Below are positions 44,366 through 52,680 of a stretch of 64,000 nt of DNA, piece after piece; the first letter of the stretch is position 1, and each line of letters begins with the position of its first letter. Under the pieces are notes generated by a model. That model worked only from the letters and a program-made list of their open reading frames with translations. It did not search any database and was not told the origin of the DNA. The DNA lies in the NCBI RefSeq assembly GCF_039539965.1, contig NZ_BAABED010000001.1, forward strand, positions 3,844,001 through 3,908,000. Direction: 5' to 3'. A program made the translations under genes and the position numbers. This DNA comes from Arthrobacter methylotrophus (GTDB taxonomy: Bacteria > Actinomycetota > Actinomycetes > Actinomycetales > Micrococcaceae).

Positions 44366-46398
44366 CTGTTCTGCGGCTGGCCCGCTCCGAACTCAAGCGC
44401 ATGACCGGCGGGCTCCTGCCCAAGCTGACCATCCTCGCCCTGACCATGGTGCCCCTCCTCTACGGAGCCGTGTACCTCTACGCGAACTGGGATCCCTACG
44501 GCAACCTCAACCAGATCGACGCCGCGTTGGTGGTCGAGGACGCGGGAGCCCAGCCGGCCAGCGGCCCCGAATTGCAGGCAGGCCAGAAGGTAGCCGACAG
44601 CCTCGTGGAAAGCCACGTCTTCAACTGGCAGCGGGTGACCACCACGGCCGAAGCCGACGCCGGCGTTGAATCGGGCAAGTACGCCTTCGCCCTGAAGATC
44701 CCGAAGGACTTTTCCGCCAACCTGGTCTCGCCGGGCAGCTTCGACGCCGCCAACCAGGCAATGCTCAACGTCACCACCAACGACGCCAACAACTACCTCC
44801 TCAGCACCATCGTGGACAAGCTCACCACCGCGGTGCACTCCACCGTGGCCAAGGAAGTGGGAGAGGAAACTGCCAACCAGCTCCTCACAGGCTTCGGCAC
44901 CATCCACGCCTCCATCGTCAAGGCATCCGACGGCGCGGCCCAGCTCGCGGACGGCGTCGGCAAACTCAGTGACGGTGCCGCCACCCTCCACGACGGGACC
45001 AGCCAACTCAGCAGCGGCGCGTCCGGGCTCCTGGCGGGCCAAAGCCGACTGCGCGACGGAGCGAACCAGCTCAACGACGGCGCCGGGCAGCTCAGCACTG
45101 GACTCACAGAACTGAAGAACAAAACCGCGTCCCTCCCGGCAGACTCCCAAAAGCTCGCCGACGGCGCAGCTCAAGTAGCCGCCGGAAACGCGCAGCTTAA
45201 TGCGAAGGTCCAGGACGTCGTCGGGCAGCTTTCCGCGTTCGACGCCGGAGCCCGGGACCGCGTGGTGGCCTCCAACGGGCGGCTCGTGTCCGCGGGAGTC
45301 ATCACGCAAGACCAGGCCAACAAGATCCTGGCGGACTTCGACACTGCCGCCGCTTCCAGCCAAGTCACGGATGCCAAGGCCAAGATTTCGGCCGATGCCG
45401 CCCAGATCCAGCAGCTCTCCGACGGATCAGCCGCAGTCAGCGCGGGCGCCGCCAAACTCGCGGGCGCCACGCCTGCCCTGACCGGTGCCATCGGCCAGGC
45501 CTCGGCCGGCGCGGACCAGCTCAGCTCGGGCGCTGCGGCCCTGGCGGCAGGCGAACAGTCTGCTGTCAACGGCACGGCTTCCCTCGCTGACGGTGCGGCC
45601 AAGCTCGACGACGGCGCGGCGCAACTTGCGAGCGGCGCCGCCACGGCCGCAGACGGATCCCGCACCTTGGCGAGCGAGTTGGCGAAGGGCGCAGGCAAGG
45701 TCCCGAACCCGAACGACGCCCAAAAGAGCGAGGTGTCCAAGGTGATCGCGGATCCGGTCGCGGTCAACAACGTTTCCCAAGCCAAGGCCGGATCGTACGG
45801 CGCCGGCCTGGCCCCGTTCTTCCTGACACTCTCGCTCTGGATCGGCGTGTTCATGCTCGTCCAAGCGATGCGCCCCATCACCCAGCGGGCCCTGGCGTCG
45901 AACGCTCCGTCGTGGAAGATCGCCGTCGGTGGCTGGCTCCCCTTCTTTGTGGTCTCCGTGCTGCAGGCCAGCATCCTCACCCTCGTAGTGGACTTGGGGC
46001 TGGGCCTCAACGCGGCACACCCGGTGTGGATGTGGTTGTTCATGCTGGCCGCCGTCATGGCGTTCACGGCCCTCATCCAAGGCATCGTGGCTTTGCTGGG
46101 GACTCCTGGAAAGTTCGTGGTGTTGATCCTGCTGGTCCTGCAGTTGGTGTCCTCCGGTGGAACGTTCCCGTGGCAAACGACTCCGATGCCGTTGCACGTG
46201 GTCCACGAGATCATGCCGATGGGCTACGTGGTAACGGGCATGCGGCACTTGATCTACGGCGGCGAGCTGTCGATGATCTGGCCGATAGTCCTGGGCCTGT
46301 GTGGCTACACTGTGCTGGGAGCCGCGCTTTCCACGCTGGCCGTCCGAAAGCACAAGTTCTGGACCCTCAAGACCCTGAAGCCGGAGATCGCAGTATGA
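44362..46398 (+). CDS. YhgE/Pip domain membrane protein
   Basis: 678 residues. One N-terminal membrane helix (LTILALTMVPLLYGAVYLYANWD), a long extracytoplasmic region with repeated alanine/glycine heptads of the form LxDGAxxLxxG (about residues 190-440; coiled coil), and a C-terminal block of about five helices (PFFLTLSLWIGVFMLVQAM onward, with SSGGTFPWQTTPMPLHVVHEIMPMGYVV). This is the YhgE/Pip architecture, shared with phage infection protein and with EsaA of type VII secretion. It is related to ABC-2 exporter membrane subunits. Start GTG 44362 and end ATGA are both overlapped, indicating a tight operon. Confidence 0.9.
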   Translation: MTVLRLARSELKRMTGGLLPKLTILALTMVPLLYGAVYLYANWDPYGNLNQIDAALVVEDAGAQPASGPELQAGQKVADSLVESHVFNWQRVTTTAEADAGVESGKYAFALKIPKDFSANLVSPGSFDAANQAMLNVTTNDANNYLLSTIVDKLTTAVHSTVAKEVGEETANQLLTGFGTIHASIVKASDGAAQLADGVGKLSDGAATLHDGTSQLSSGASGLLAGQSRLRDGANQLNDGAGQLSTGLTELKNKTASLPADSQKLADGAAQVAAGNAQLNAKVQDVVGQLSAFDAGARDRVVASNGRLVSAGVITQDQANKILADFDTAAASSQVTDAKAKISADAAQIQQLSDGSAAVSAGAAKLAGATPALTGAIGQASAGADQLSSGAAALAAGEQSAVNGTASLADGAAKLDDGAAQLASGAATAADGSRTLASELAKGAGKVPNPNDAQKSEVSKVIADPVAVNNVSQAKAGSYGAGLAPFFLTLSLWIGVFMLVQAMRPITQRALASNAPSWKIAVGGWLPFFVVSVLQASILTLVVDLGLGLNAAHPVWMWLFMLAAVMAFTALIQGIVALLGTPGKFVVLILLVLQLVSSGGTFPWQTTPMPLHVVHEIMPMGYVVTGMRHLIYGGELSMIWPIVLGLCGYTVLGAALSTLAVRKHKFWTLKTLKPEIAV

Positions 46399-47057
46399 GC
46401 ATGCAAGAGCCTGCGACGCAGGCCATCGAGGGCCCGGACGGCCCGGGTCCAGAGACTCCGGAAAAGAAGCTCCGTCCAGCCCGCACCAACGCGAGCAAAC
46501 AGCGCCTCTTCGACGCTTCGATGGAACTGATCGGCGAGCGCGGCGCGGCAGGCGTCACGGTGGACGAGATCGCAGCCGCAGCCGGCGTGTCCAAGGGAAC
46601 GGTCTACTACAACTTCGGCAGCAAGGCCGATCTGATCGCCCAGTTGCTGCGCCACGGCGTCGACATCATGCTCGGCCGGCTCCAAACCATCGAGGGACTG
46701 CACGCCGATCCGCTCGAGGCCATGGAAGCCATGCTTGGCCAAGCCATGGACTTCATGGACGACTACCCGTCCTTCGCGCGGCTCTGGATCAGCGAAAACT
46801 GGCGGACGCCCAGCGAATGGGGCAGCCTCTTCGTCGAACTCCGTAGCGAGTTGTTGGCAGTGATCGGCGCCGCGATCGAGAAGGTGGCCAGCGAATACAC
46901 CGTGGATACGGGCATTGCCCGCGGCAGCCTCGAAGCGGCAATGTTCGGTGCGATCTTCGTTGTGGGCCTGGACCGGCAAACGTACAACCCGGAACGTACC
47001 CGGGAGCAAAGTGTCGCAGCCATCATGACCATGATGCGGGGCTACGTCCTGCGGTAA
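46395..47057 (+). CDS. TetR family regulator of the YhgE operon
   Basis: 220 residues from ATG 46395, overlapping the previous stop (ATGA); a longer frame starting at 45912 is shadow of the membrane gene. The helix-turn-helix reads LFDASMELIGERGAAGVTVDEIAAAAGVSKGTVYYNFGSKADL. The C-terminal domain has no recognisable ligand motif. Last gene of the operon, with a perfect palindrome ahead of the first gene, so negative autoregulation is likely. Confidence 0.92.
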   Translation: MSMQEPATQAIEGPDGPGPETPEKKLRPARTNASKQRLFDASMELIGERGAAGVTVDEIAAAAGVSKGTVYYNFGSKADLIAQLLRHGVDIMLGRLQTIEGLHADPLEAMEAMLGQAMDFMDDYPSFARLWISENWRTPSEWGSLFVELRSELLAVIGAAIEKVASEYTVDTGIARGSLEAAMFGAIFVVGLDRQTYNPERTREQSVAAIMTMMRGYVLR

Positions 47058-47061
47058 CGGT

Positions 47062-47757
47062 ATGGCAACTGCGGCGTCGTACGGGCGTGGCGATTCCGCC
47101 CGGTCGGGGATGATGGTTTCCATGCGCCTGGGGAACAGTGGAAAGCTTGCGATCATCTCTGCTGTAGTGTCGGCTGGCTTGCTGGTGTTGCTCGCGATCA
47201 CCCTGGAGGAAACCGTGATGTACACGTTCCTCGCGGTCTTGGCGATCGGCTACCTTGCGTGCGTCGCGGAAGTCTTCGCGCGGCGACGCTACTTCATGCT
47301 GGTCCTCGGCACGATCGCATCGGCCTTGTTCATCGCTTTCGGAATCGCGTTCCTGCGCATGTGGGGCCTCGCCTTCAACCAGGACGAGAATGCCTTGGGC
47401 AGCGCGGTGAGCAGCAAAGATTCGGATATCTACTTCTACCTCGCAGCCGCCGCAGGCTGCAGTTCCCTGCTGGTCCTGTTTGTGGGTGCAGTCTGGCCAT
47501 CCCGCAGGAACCGAGCGGCGGCGTCCCGCCCCGTGGCTCGGCCAGCGGCCCGATCTGCGCAGCGGCCTTCTTCCCGTCCTTCACTGGCGCCTGCCAGGGC
47601 CGCCCAGCGGCCGGCGGCCCGTCCGGCGTCAGGGGCGGTGAAGCGAGCTGTCCAGCGGAAACCAACACCCACACCGGCTACGCCCGCAAAGCGTCCGACG
47701 TCGGGGTCCTCTGCTCAGGGATCGCCAGTTCAGCGCAAGCCCGCTCCCAGGCGCTGA
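47062..47757 (+). CDS. Small membrane protein with long basic Pro/Ala/Arg tail
   Basis: 231 residues from ATG 47062; starts at 47110 or 47122 are equally possible because no clear ribosome site exists. Four hydrophobic segments (LAIISAVVSAGLLVLLAITL; MYTFLAVLAIGYLACVAEVF; FMLVLGTIASALFIAFGIAF; IYFYLAAAAGCSSLLVLFVGAVW) precede a tail of about 80 residues made mostly of Arg, Pro, Ala, Ser and Lys (PVARPAARSAQRP type repeats). The tail is likely cytoplasmic and disordered. Family not recognised. Its 3' end overlaps the convergent EamA gene by 28 bp. Confidence 0.65.
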   Translation: MATAASYGRGDSARSGMMVSMRLGNSGKLAIISAVVSAGLLVLLAITLEETVMYTFLAVLAIGYLACVAEVFARRRYFMLVLGTIASALFIAFGIAFLRMWGLAFNQDENALGSAVSSKDSDIYFYLAAAAGCSSLLVLFVGAVWPSRRNRAAASRPVARPAARSAQRPSSRPSLAPARAAQRPAARPASGAVKRAVQRKPTPTPATPAKRPTSGSSAQGSPVQRKPAPRR

Positions 47758-48686
47758 CGATCTTCGGGCAACGCCGGGGCTGCAGCTTTGGCGCGCCGCT
47801 GCAGGACCGCCGTCGCCACGCCGCCCAATAGGAGGAGACCGCCAGCCAGTTCCGCCGTCGTCGGGATCTCTGAGATCAGCAACCAGGCCGCGGTCATTCC
47901 CACCACCGGAACCAACAAAGTAAACGGCACCACGGCTGAACTCGGGTAGAGGCTCAGCAGGCGATTCCAGATGCCGTAACCCACCAGTGAAGCGAACACC
48001 GCGGTGTAGAGGGCGCTCAGAATCGTGGCCGGTTGCAGATTGGTGAGGGTCCCGACGACGGCGGCAGGCCCGTCCACCATCAAAGACAAGGCTGCGAGCG
48101 GCAGCGGGACCACAGCCCCGGACCAGACCACCAGGCCCAGACCCGAAGCGGCCTTGGCTTTGCGTGCGATGATGTTTCCCGCAGCCCAGGACAGTGCCGC
48201 TGCGAGCACGATCATGAGCGGCACCACGGGCGCCACCAGGCTGCGTCCCACCGCGACCAGGGCAAGCCCCGCGACACCCAGTACCACACCTGTCAGTTGG
48301 CGTTTGCTGGGACGTTCTCCGAGGAACCGGGCGGCCAACAGCACCGTCAGGAGCACTTGGGCTTGCAGCACCAAAGAGGCGAGCCCGGCGGGCATGCCGA
48401 GGGCCATGCCCAGGTAAAGCAGGCCGAACTGCCCAGCGCTCATGAACAGTCCGACGCCGATGATCGCCTTCCAGCTGACATCCGGTTTGCGGACAAAGAA
48501 GATGCAAGGGAACACCACCAGCACGAAGCGCATCGCCACGAACAACAACGGAGGCACATTTGCCGCGCCACCGCTCCCGTTGCTGCCATTCCCGCTTGCG
48601 GGGTGCAGGCCAAAGTCGATCGCGACAAAATTCAGGCCCCAAAGGACGGCGACAAGGACGGCAAGTGCTGAGTGGCGGATGTTCAC
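47730..48686 (-). CDS. EamA/DMT family transporter
   Basis: 318 residues with ten hydrophobic helices in two EamA repeats. The N-terminal LAVLVAVLWGLNFVAIDFGL and the repeat junction FLGERPSKRQLTGVVLGVAGLALV are typical of the RhaT/YdcZ-like drug/metabolite superfamily, usually amino acid or metabolite exporters. Start is GTG 48686 with no good ribosome site. It is divergent from a LysR gene across 72 bp, a common arrangement in which the LysR protein controls the exporter. Confidence 0.87.
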   Translation of the reverse strand: MNIRHSALAVLVAVLWGLNFVAIDFGLHPASGNGSNGSGGAANVPPLLFVAMRFVLVVFPCIFFVRKPDVSWKAIIGVGLFMSAGQFGLLYLGMALGMPAGLASLVLQAQVLLTVLLAARFLGERPSKRQLTGVVLGVAGLALVAVGRSLVAPVVPLMIVLAAALSWAAGNIIARKAKAASGLGLVVWSGAVVPLPLAALSLMVDGPAAVVGTLTNLQPATILSALYTAVFASLVGYGIWNRLLSLYPSSAVVPFTLLVPVVGMTAAWLLISEIPTTAELAGGLLLLGGVATAVLQRRAKAAAPALPEDRQRLGAGLR

Positions 48687-48758
48687 GATTCAACTCTGAC
48701 AGTGATGCGGATGAAGCACCAGCGTTGAATTCTTCATCGAATCATGTACGTTTGCTTC

Positions 48759-49708
48759 ATGATTGAGATTGCGGCCTTACGGGCCCTCGTAGCGGTGGAG
48801 CAGCAAGGCTCGGTGGTGGCTGCCTCGGAGGCGATGGGGTTCAGCCCTTCGGCGGTGTCCCAGCAGATCAAGAAGCTGGAGAAGCAGAGCGGCGTCACCG
48901 TCCTGGAGCGCCATGGCCGGGGCGTACTACTGACAGACCGCGGCATGGCGTTGGCCGAGTACGGACGCCGCATCCTGGGCGAATTGGAGGAGCTCCAGGC
49001 CACCTTGCTCGCCGACCCCTCGAAGCCAAGCGGCGTGCTGCGGCTCGTGGCGTTCTCCACGGCCTGCCGGGGACTGGTAGGGCCGATGCTGGGGAAACTC
49101 GGCACAGCCGGGGGTTCCTCTGCCGGTACTGCTCGCAGTTCCGGGCTTGAGGTCCGGGTGGTGGCCGAAGACCCGCGCGAGGCCGTCCAACGGGTCGCAA
49201 GCGGTGAAGCCGATCTCGGCGTGGTGCACAACTGGAACTCGGTACCCTTGGTCATTCCGGAAAACATGGTGCACGAGGACCTCTGCCTGGACACGGCCGA
49301 CGTCCTGCTCAACTCTGCGCACCCGCTGGCCGACAGGACCGCCGTCGAGCCTTCCGATCTGGCGGACGAACGCTGGATCAGCACCCCCGCCGGCGCCATC
49401 TGCAACGAGGCATTGCTGGCGATCCTCGCGGGCCTCGGACGCGTGCCGGACATCCGCGTCTACGATCCCGACTTTTCCACGCATATAGCTATGGTCCAGC
49501 AGGGCGTCGCGGTGGCTTTGGTGCCCAGGCTTGGCAGGCCGGAACTTCCCCCCGGGTGGTAGCTGTCCCCGTGGTCAATCCGGTGCAGCAACGCCAAGTG
49601 GGAATCGTATACCGGAAGACCATGACGGCAAGCCCCAGCATCCGCCATGTTGTCCGCCTGCTGCAGGACGTGGCCGCGGGACTCGACGTGGGACTCAACG
49701 CGGGCTAG
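48759..49708 (+). pseudogene. LysR family regulator, frameshifted near the C-terminus
   Basis: From ATG 48759 the protein has the LysR helix-turn-helix (MIEIAALRALVAVEQQGSVV, GFSPSAVSQQIKKLEKQSGV) and the substrate domain up to VPRLGRPELPPG. The frame then hits TAG at 49560. The frame displaced by -1 from 49556 reads VVAVPVVNPVQQRQVGIVYR then KTMTASPSIRHVVRLLQDV and stops at 49708, which is the expected C-terminus of the family. One G seems to be missing in CCCCCCGGGTGG (49548-49559). The predicted target is the divergent EamA gene; GATGAAG and CTTCATC halves lie in the 72-bp gap. Confidence 0.82.
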
Positions 49709-49732
49709 CGGCGCGGGCAAGCGGCGCGGGTC

Positions 49733-49795
49733 GCGCGAACTGGCAGCAGATGCCCCCTGGCGGCCTTGCAAGGGGCAGGAGCTGCCAGTTCGCGC
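49733..49795. terminator. Nested hairpin between convergent lysR and sixA-like genes
   Basis: Outer 15-bp arms GCGCGAACTGGCAGC/GCTGCCAGTTCGCGC (49733-49747 with 49781-49795) enclose an inner TGCCCC/GGGGCA stem. It starts 24 bp after the lysR end and stops 7 bp before the sixA-like stop codon. Likely bidirectional terminator; it is unrelated in sequence to the two repeat families. Confidence 0.7.
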
Positions 49796-49802
49796 CCCGA
49801 GG

Positions 49803-50333
49803 TTACTTCTTTGGACGCGGAACGGCGAAGTGGGTCAGGCGAGCATCCTGCCCATCGAGTTCGGCCCACGACTTCTCCAGCTCCATCACGGTCATGGCAC
49901 TGGTGGGGTAACGGGTAGCGGCATCCATGTAGGCGTCATGGTCCGAGTCGCGGGAAGCCAGGTGCATGGCGAGGTCCTGCACTCCGGGCATGTGCGAGAA
50001 GATCATCAAGGTCGTGACGGTTTCCGGCACGTGGTTGATGACCGCCAACATGCGCAACGCGGAGGCGGCATACAGACCGTCCTCGAGTTTCGGCGTCGGC
50101 GCCTTGTCCCCCAGTTCGCTGCACACCCACGTGCAGGTCTGACGGGTCCGGAGGGCAGACGAGCAGAGGATGAAGTCCGGAATCACATGGTGCTTCAGGA
50201 GCCATTTCCCGGCTAGCGGCGCTTCCCGGTGGCCACGCTCGGCGAGGGGCCGCTCATGGTCCGGCACCCCGAGAGGCCAGTCCGATTTCGCATGCCGCAT
50301 GATCACCAGACGCTTGATGTGATGCTCGCTCAT
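49803..50333 (-). CDS. SixA-like phosphohistidine phosphatase
   Basis: 176 residues of the histidine phosphatase superfamily. RHA motif with the nucleophilic His in RLVIMRHAKSDWP, SSALRTRQTC with a phosphate-binding Arg, and the second His in IFSHMPGVQDLA. In most relatives this last motif is GHNPG. Short SixA proteins dephosphorylate phosphohistidine on signalling or PTS proteins; the partner is unknown. A G-rich stretch precedes ATG 50333. A palindromic repeat lies just upstream. Confidence 0.87.
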   Translation of the reverse strand: MSEHHIKRLVIMRHAKSDWPLGVPDHERPLAERGHREAPLAGKWLLKHHVIPDFILCSSALRTRQTCTWVCSELGDKAPTPKLEDGLYAASALRMLAVINHVPETVTTLMIFSHMPGVQDLAMHLASRDSDHDAYMDAATRYPTSAMTVMELEKSWAELDGQDARLTHFAVPRPKK

Positions 50334-50349
50334 CCCCCCACCCTACTAT

Positions 50350-50415
50350 CCCAACTAGCTCACATTACTTGTCGTTTTGGGGCCTCGTAACGACAACAAC
50401 TGCGAGCTAGTTGGG
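50350..50415. repeat. Palindromic intergenic repeat (CAACTAGCT family), copy 4
   Basis: Left arm CCCAACTAGCTCACATTACT then TGTCGTTTT, centre GGGGCCTCG, right arm TAACGACAACAACTGCGAGC then TAGTTGGG. It lies between the sixA-like start and the 3' end of the winged-helix gene, both on the minus strand, where it could end transcription of the latter. Confidence 0.9.
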
Positions 50416-50427
50416 TGGGCCAAGAGC

Positions 50428-51297
50428 TTAGATTGAGTATTCCGGAGCGGCCCAGACGATGACCTCAGGGTGCTCGTAGAAACGGTATCCCTGACCGCGG
50501 ACGGTGCGGACGGTGTTCGCGAGGCGGCCGAGCTTGGAGCGGAGACGCCGGATGTGCACGTCGATGGTGCGCTCGTTGGGAACCTCTTCGGCATTGCGCC
50601 ACAAGCCCTCGAGGAGTTCATCGCGGCCGACGGTGCGGGTGCCGTTTTCAACGAGGTAGTTGAGCAGCTCGAATTCCTTGAACGTGAGGTTCAGGGATTC
50701 GCCATCGAGGTGCACTTCACGGCGGGCGAGGTCAATCAAGACGCCGGACGGGCGGGCTTCCTGGGCAGGCTGCGGGCGGAGCGCCTCAGAGCGCTGGCGA
50801 TTGCCAACGGTGGGGTCACCGAAAGTCGAGCGGACGACGTCGAGCGCGGAACCGGGCGCACTGGACGGGGCTACCGCGACGGCGGCATAACTCTCGGCGC
50901 CGGAGACGAGGGACTGCGCGTAAGCGCGGATTTCCTGGGCGAGCTTGGCGATGGACGTTCCGGCAGCCGCCGCGGTGTCCTCGTCGATGCCCATGTAGAG
51001 CACGAAGCCACGGGCCACGTTGTCATTGGCAACAGGGCGGATGGAGCGGTCTGCGGGGGCCAGAACAGGCGTGGGCGCAGTCATCGGCGCGGCCTCGTTG
51101 GCAGGAACGGCCCGGAGCTGGCCGTAGGAGTTGGGGTTGTAGCCCTGGGGCACGTAGCCGGGTGCCTGGCTACCGCCCTGCGGTGCGGGCTGCGCGTAGG
51201 CCGGGCGGTTGCCGAAGCCGGGACGAAGGCCGGCGTTCGACGCGGCCTTATTGGCGTTACGGACAGAGATGTGGACGTATCCGGATGCAACTGACAT
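50428..51297 (-). CDS. Winged-helix (OmpR-type) DNA-binding protein without receiver domain
   Basis: 289 residues. The C-terminal third (about 185-280) is a Trans_reg_C winged helix: LIDLARREVHLDGESLNLTF, FELLNYLVENGTRTVGRDEL and TVRTVRGQGYRFYE. The N-terminal part is a Pro/Gly/Gln-rich low-complexity region (about 20-80) and a middle segment (VARGFVLYMGIDEDTAAAAG...IRAYAQSLV) of unknown fold. There is no phosphoacceptor receiver domain, so signal input is unclear. ATG 51297 follows GAGGT at a slightly long distance. Confidence 0.83.
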   Translation of the reverse strand: MSVASGYVHISVRNANKAASNAGLRPGFGNRPAYAQPAPQGGSQAPGYVPQGYNPNSYGQLRAVPANEAAPMTAPTPVLAPADRSIRPVANDNVARGFVLYMGIDEDTAAAAGTSIAKLAQEIRAYAQSLVSGAESYAAVAVAPSSAPGSALDVVRSTFGDPTVGNRQRSEALRPQPAQEARPSGVLIDLARREVHLDGESLNLTFKEFELLNYLVENGTRTVGRDELLEGLWRNAEEVPNERTIDVHIRRLRSKLGRLANTVRTVRGQGYRFYEHPEVIVWAAPEYSI

Positions 51298-51563
51298 GGA
51301 TTGCTTACCTCAGGGTGAATAGCCGTCATCGCGGCTTCGAATGCTGATCTAGTCCCCGCAATGAGATGGGGAGGGGCGCCCGACGCTGGGCAGTGGGCGA
51401 ATGCCTGAAACTTTTTGGGGTTGAAAGTTAGGCATGCATTCGACAACAGCTCATCGAAGAACCAGCGGGTGCGCTGGCTTCGATCGCTGCGGCTGCAGAT
51501 GCTGTTGAGTTCTTGTTCACATTTGAAGTGTGCAACGTAACAAAGGGAACATGCAAGTAACAA

Positions 51564-51579
51564 TGGACCAAATGGTCCA
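51564..51579. promoter_or_regulatory. Palindrome TGGACC-N4-GGTCCA upstream of the winged-helix gene
   Basis: A perfect 6-bp-arm inverted repeat in the 316-bp region 51298-51613. That region has no open frame and is clearly more AT-rich than the rest of the window (for example around 51640-51720). It may be an operator for the winged-helix gene or its autoregulation. Confidence 0.35.
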
Positions 51580-51889
51580 CATTTTGAGACGAATCGCACT
51601 ATTGTGCCGCACATCACAATTCACATATTGCTAAATGTGAGCCATTCTCGTTCGTCACAGTGGACGTCTTGACGGCAATATTCGAAGATAATTTTACCAG
51701 AATGGCATTTTTTGAATATTGAGTTACGTCACGCGCTTGCCCTTGAATCTCGCGATATGAAACAACCCTTGTCCAATCCTGGAACGGTGTCTCATGAAAA
51801 TTCCCTGGTAAATCGTCTGCTAGGGCCTTTACAAACGCCCCCAGCCTCACGCCGCGTCGGTGGTTTCCAGCTTCGACCCAGGCCCCTGG

Positions 51890-52246
51890 CTTGGACCGGT
51901 ACATGTCGGCATCGGCCTCCATGAGAAGCTGCCGCGGCAATTCTTCCCGTGCGTCGGGAAGCATCGGCCTCATCTCGGTTGTCACCGATTGGCCTACCGC
52001 GACCTCGACACGCAGCTTGGACTCTCCCACCAGGCACTCCGGATCGAAGCTGTTCAAGATGCGGGAAGCGACCACGGCGATTTCCTCGGGCGATTCCAGG
52101 GCCGGAGGAAGAATGACGAATTCATCACCGGTGTAGCACGCGACCGTATCGATGCCGTGGACCGCCCCGGCGAGGCGTCCGGCGACATGGCCGAGGACTT
52201 GGTCCCCCGCGGCGTGGCCATAGGTGTGATTGATGTCCCCGAACCC
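51890..52246 (-). pseudogene. GGDEF (diguanylate cyclase) domain fragment
   Basis: The minus-strand reading begins GFGDINHTYGHAAGDQVLGH, includes the active-site region ACYTGDEFVIL (TGDEF where GGDEF is usual) and ends ADADMYRSK, the normal C-terminal helix of the domain. The N-terminal start of the domain and any sensor domain are missing. The frame stays open to 51614 but that tail has no recognisable similarity. No start codon or ribosome site of its own is convincing, so this is most likely debris of a cyclic di-GMP synthase gene. Confidence 0.78.
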
Positions 52247-52407
52247 ATGTGGTCGAAGAGAACCAAGCGATATTGCTCCGTCAGGAACGGGAGAATCCGG
52301 TCCCACATCTTCTGGTCCATGCCAAAACCGTGGGCGAACATCAGGACCTGGCCGTCCAAGGCCCCCAAGACCGTGACGTTGTGCCGCTCAACCATCGACA
52401 CGGTCAT
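52237..52407 (-). pseudogene. RsbQ-like alpha/beta hydrolase, N-terminal fragment
   Basis: From ATG 52407 the minus strand reads MTVSMVERHNVTVLGALDGQ followed by VLMFAHGFGMDQKMWDRILP and YRLVLFDHMGSG, which aligns with the first 57 residues or so of RsbQ (the energy-stress hydrolase of Bacillus). It then passes at about 52237-52246 into the GGDEF fragment in another frame. The catalytic Ser, Asp and His of the hydrolase are all lost. RsbQ-like genes often precede sensor-output genes, so an ancestral two-gene module has probably been collapsed by deletion at a short GGTTCGG match. Confidence 0.78.
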
Positions 52408-52450
52408 GGGAACCCCACCTTTTCTGTGCTACCGGGCCGACCCGCTCCCG

Positions 52451-52513
52451 CACTATCCGCACTATCCGCACTATCCGCACTATCCGCACTATCCGCACTA
52501 TCCGCACTATCCG
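52451..52513. repeat. Tandem repeat, seven copies of CACTATCCG
   Basis: Seven perfect head-to-tail 9-bp units (52451-52513), followed by a partial CACCGGG. It lies 44 bp upstream of the RsbQ remnant start. No other open frame of quality covers the 273-bp gap 52408-52680. Perfect identity between units implies recent expansion by slippage. Confidence 0.95.
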
Positions 52514-52680
52514 CACCGGGATCGTCCATGAGCCCACGTCCAGCCTCTTGTCATCCCACTGCGGCATGTTGCCCGAAGCAAGACAGGACTATGCAAGTCA
52601 CATCGTATCCGGCGTCTCACCTCCCCGCATCGTCTCTCCTGGCCGGCCGCCGTAACGCTGTCAACTACGCTCAGTGAGGG

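Noticed and set aside
51614..51889. C-terminal tail of the GGDEF reading frame as a functional domain
   Set aside because: No recognisable motif, shifted base composition, and the domain already ends at the usual ADADMYRSK helix.
52451..52513. CRISPR array
   Set aside because: Units are 9 bp, directly adjacent and without spacers; this is a simple tandem repeat. No cas genes are present.
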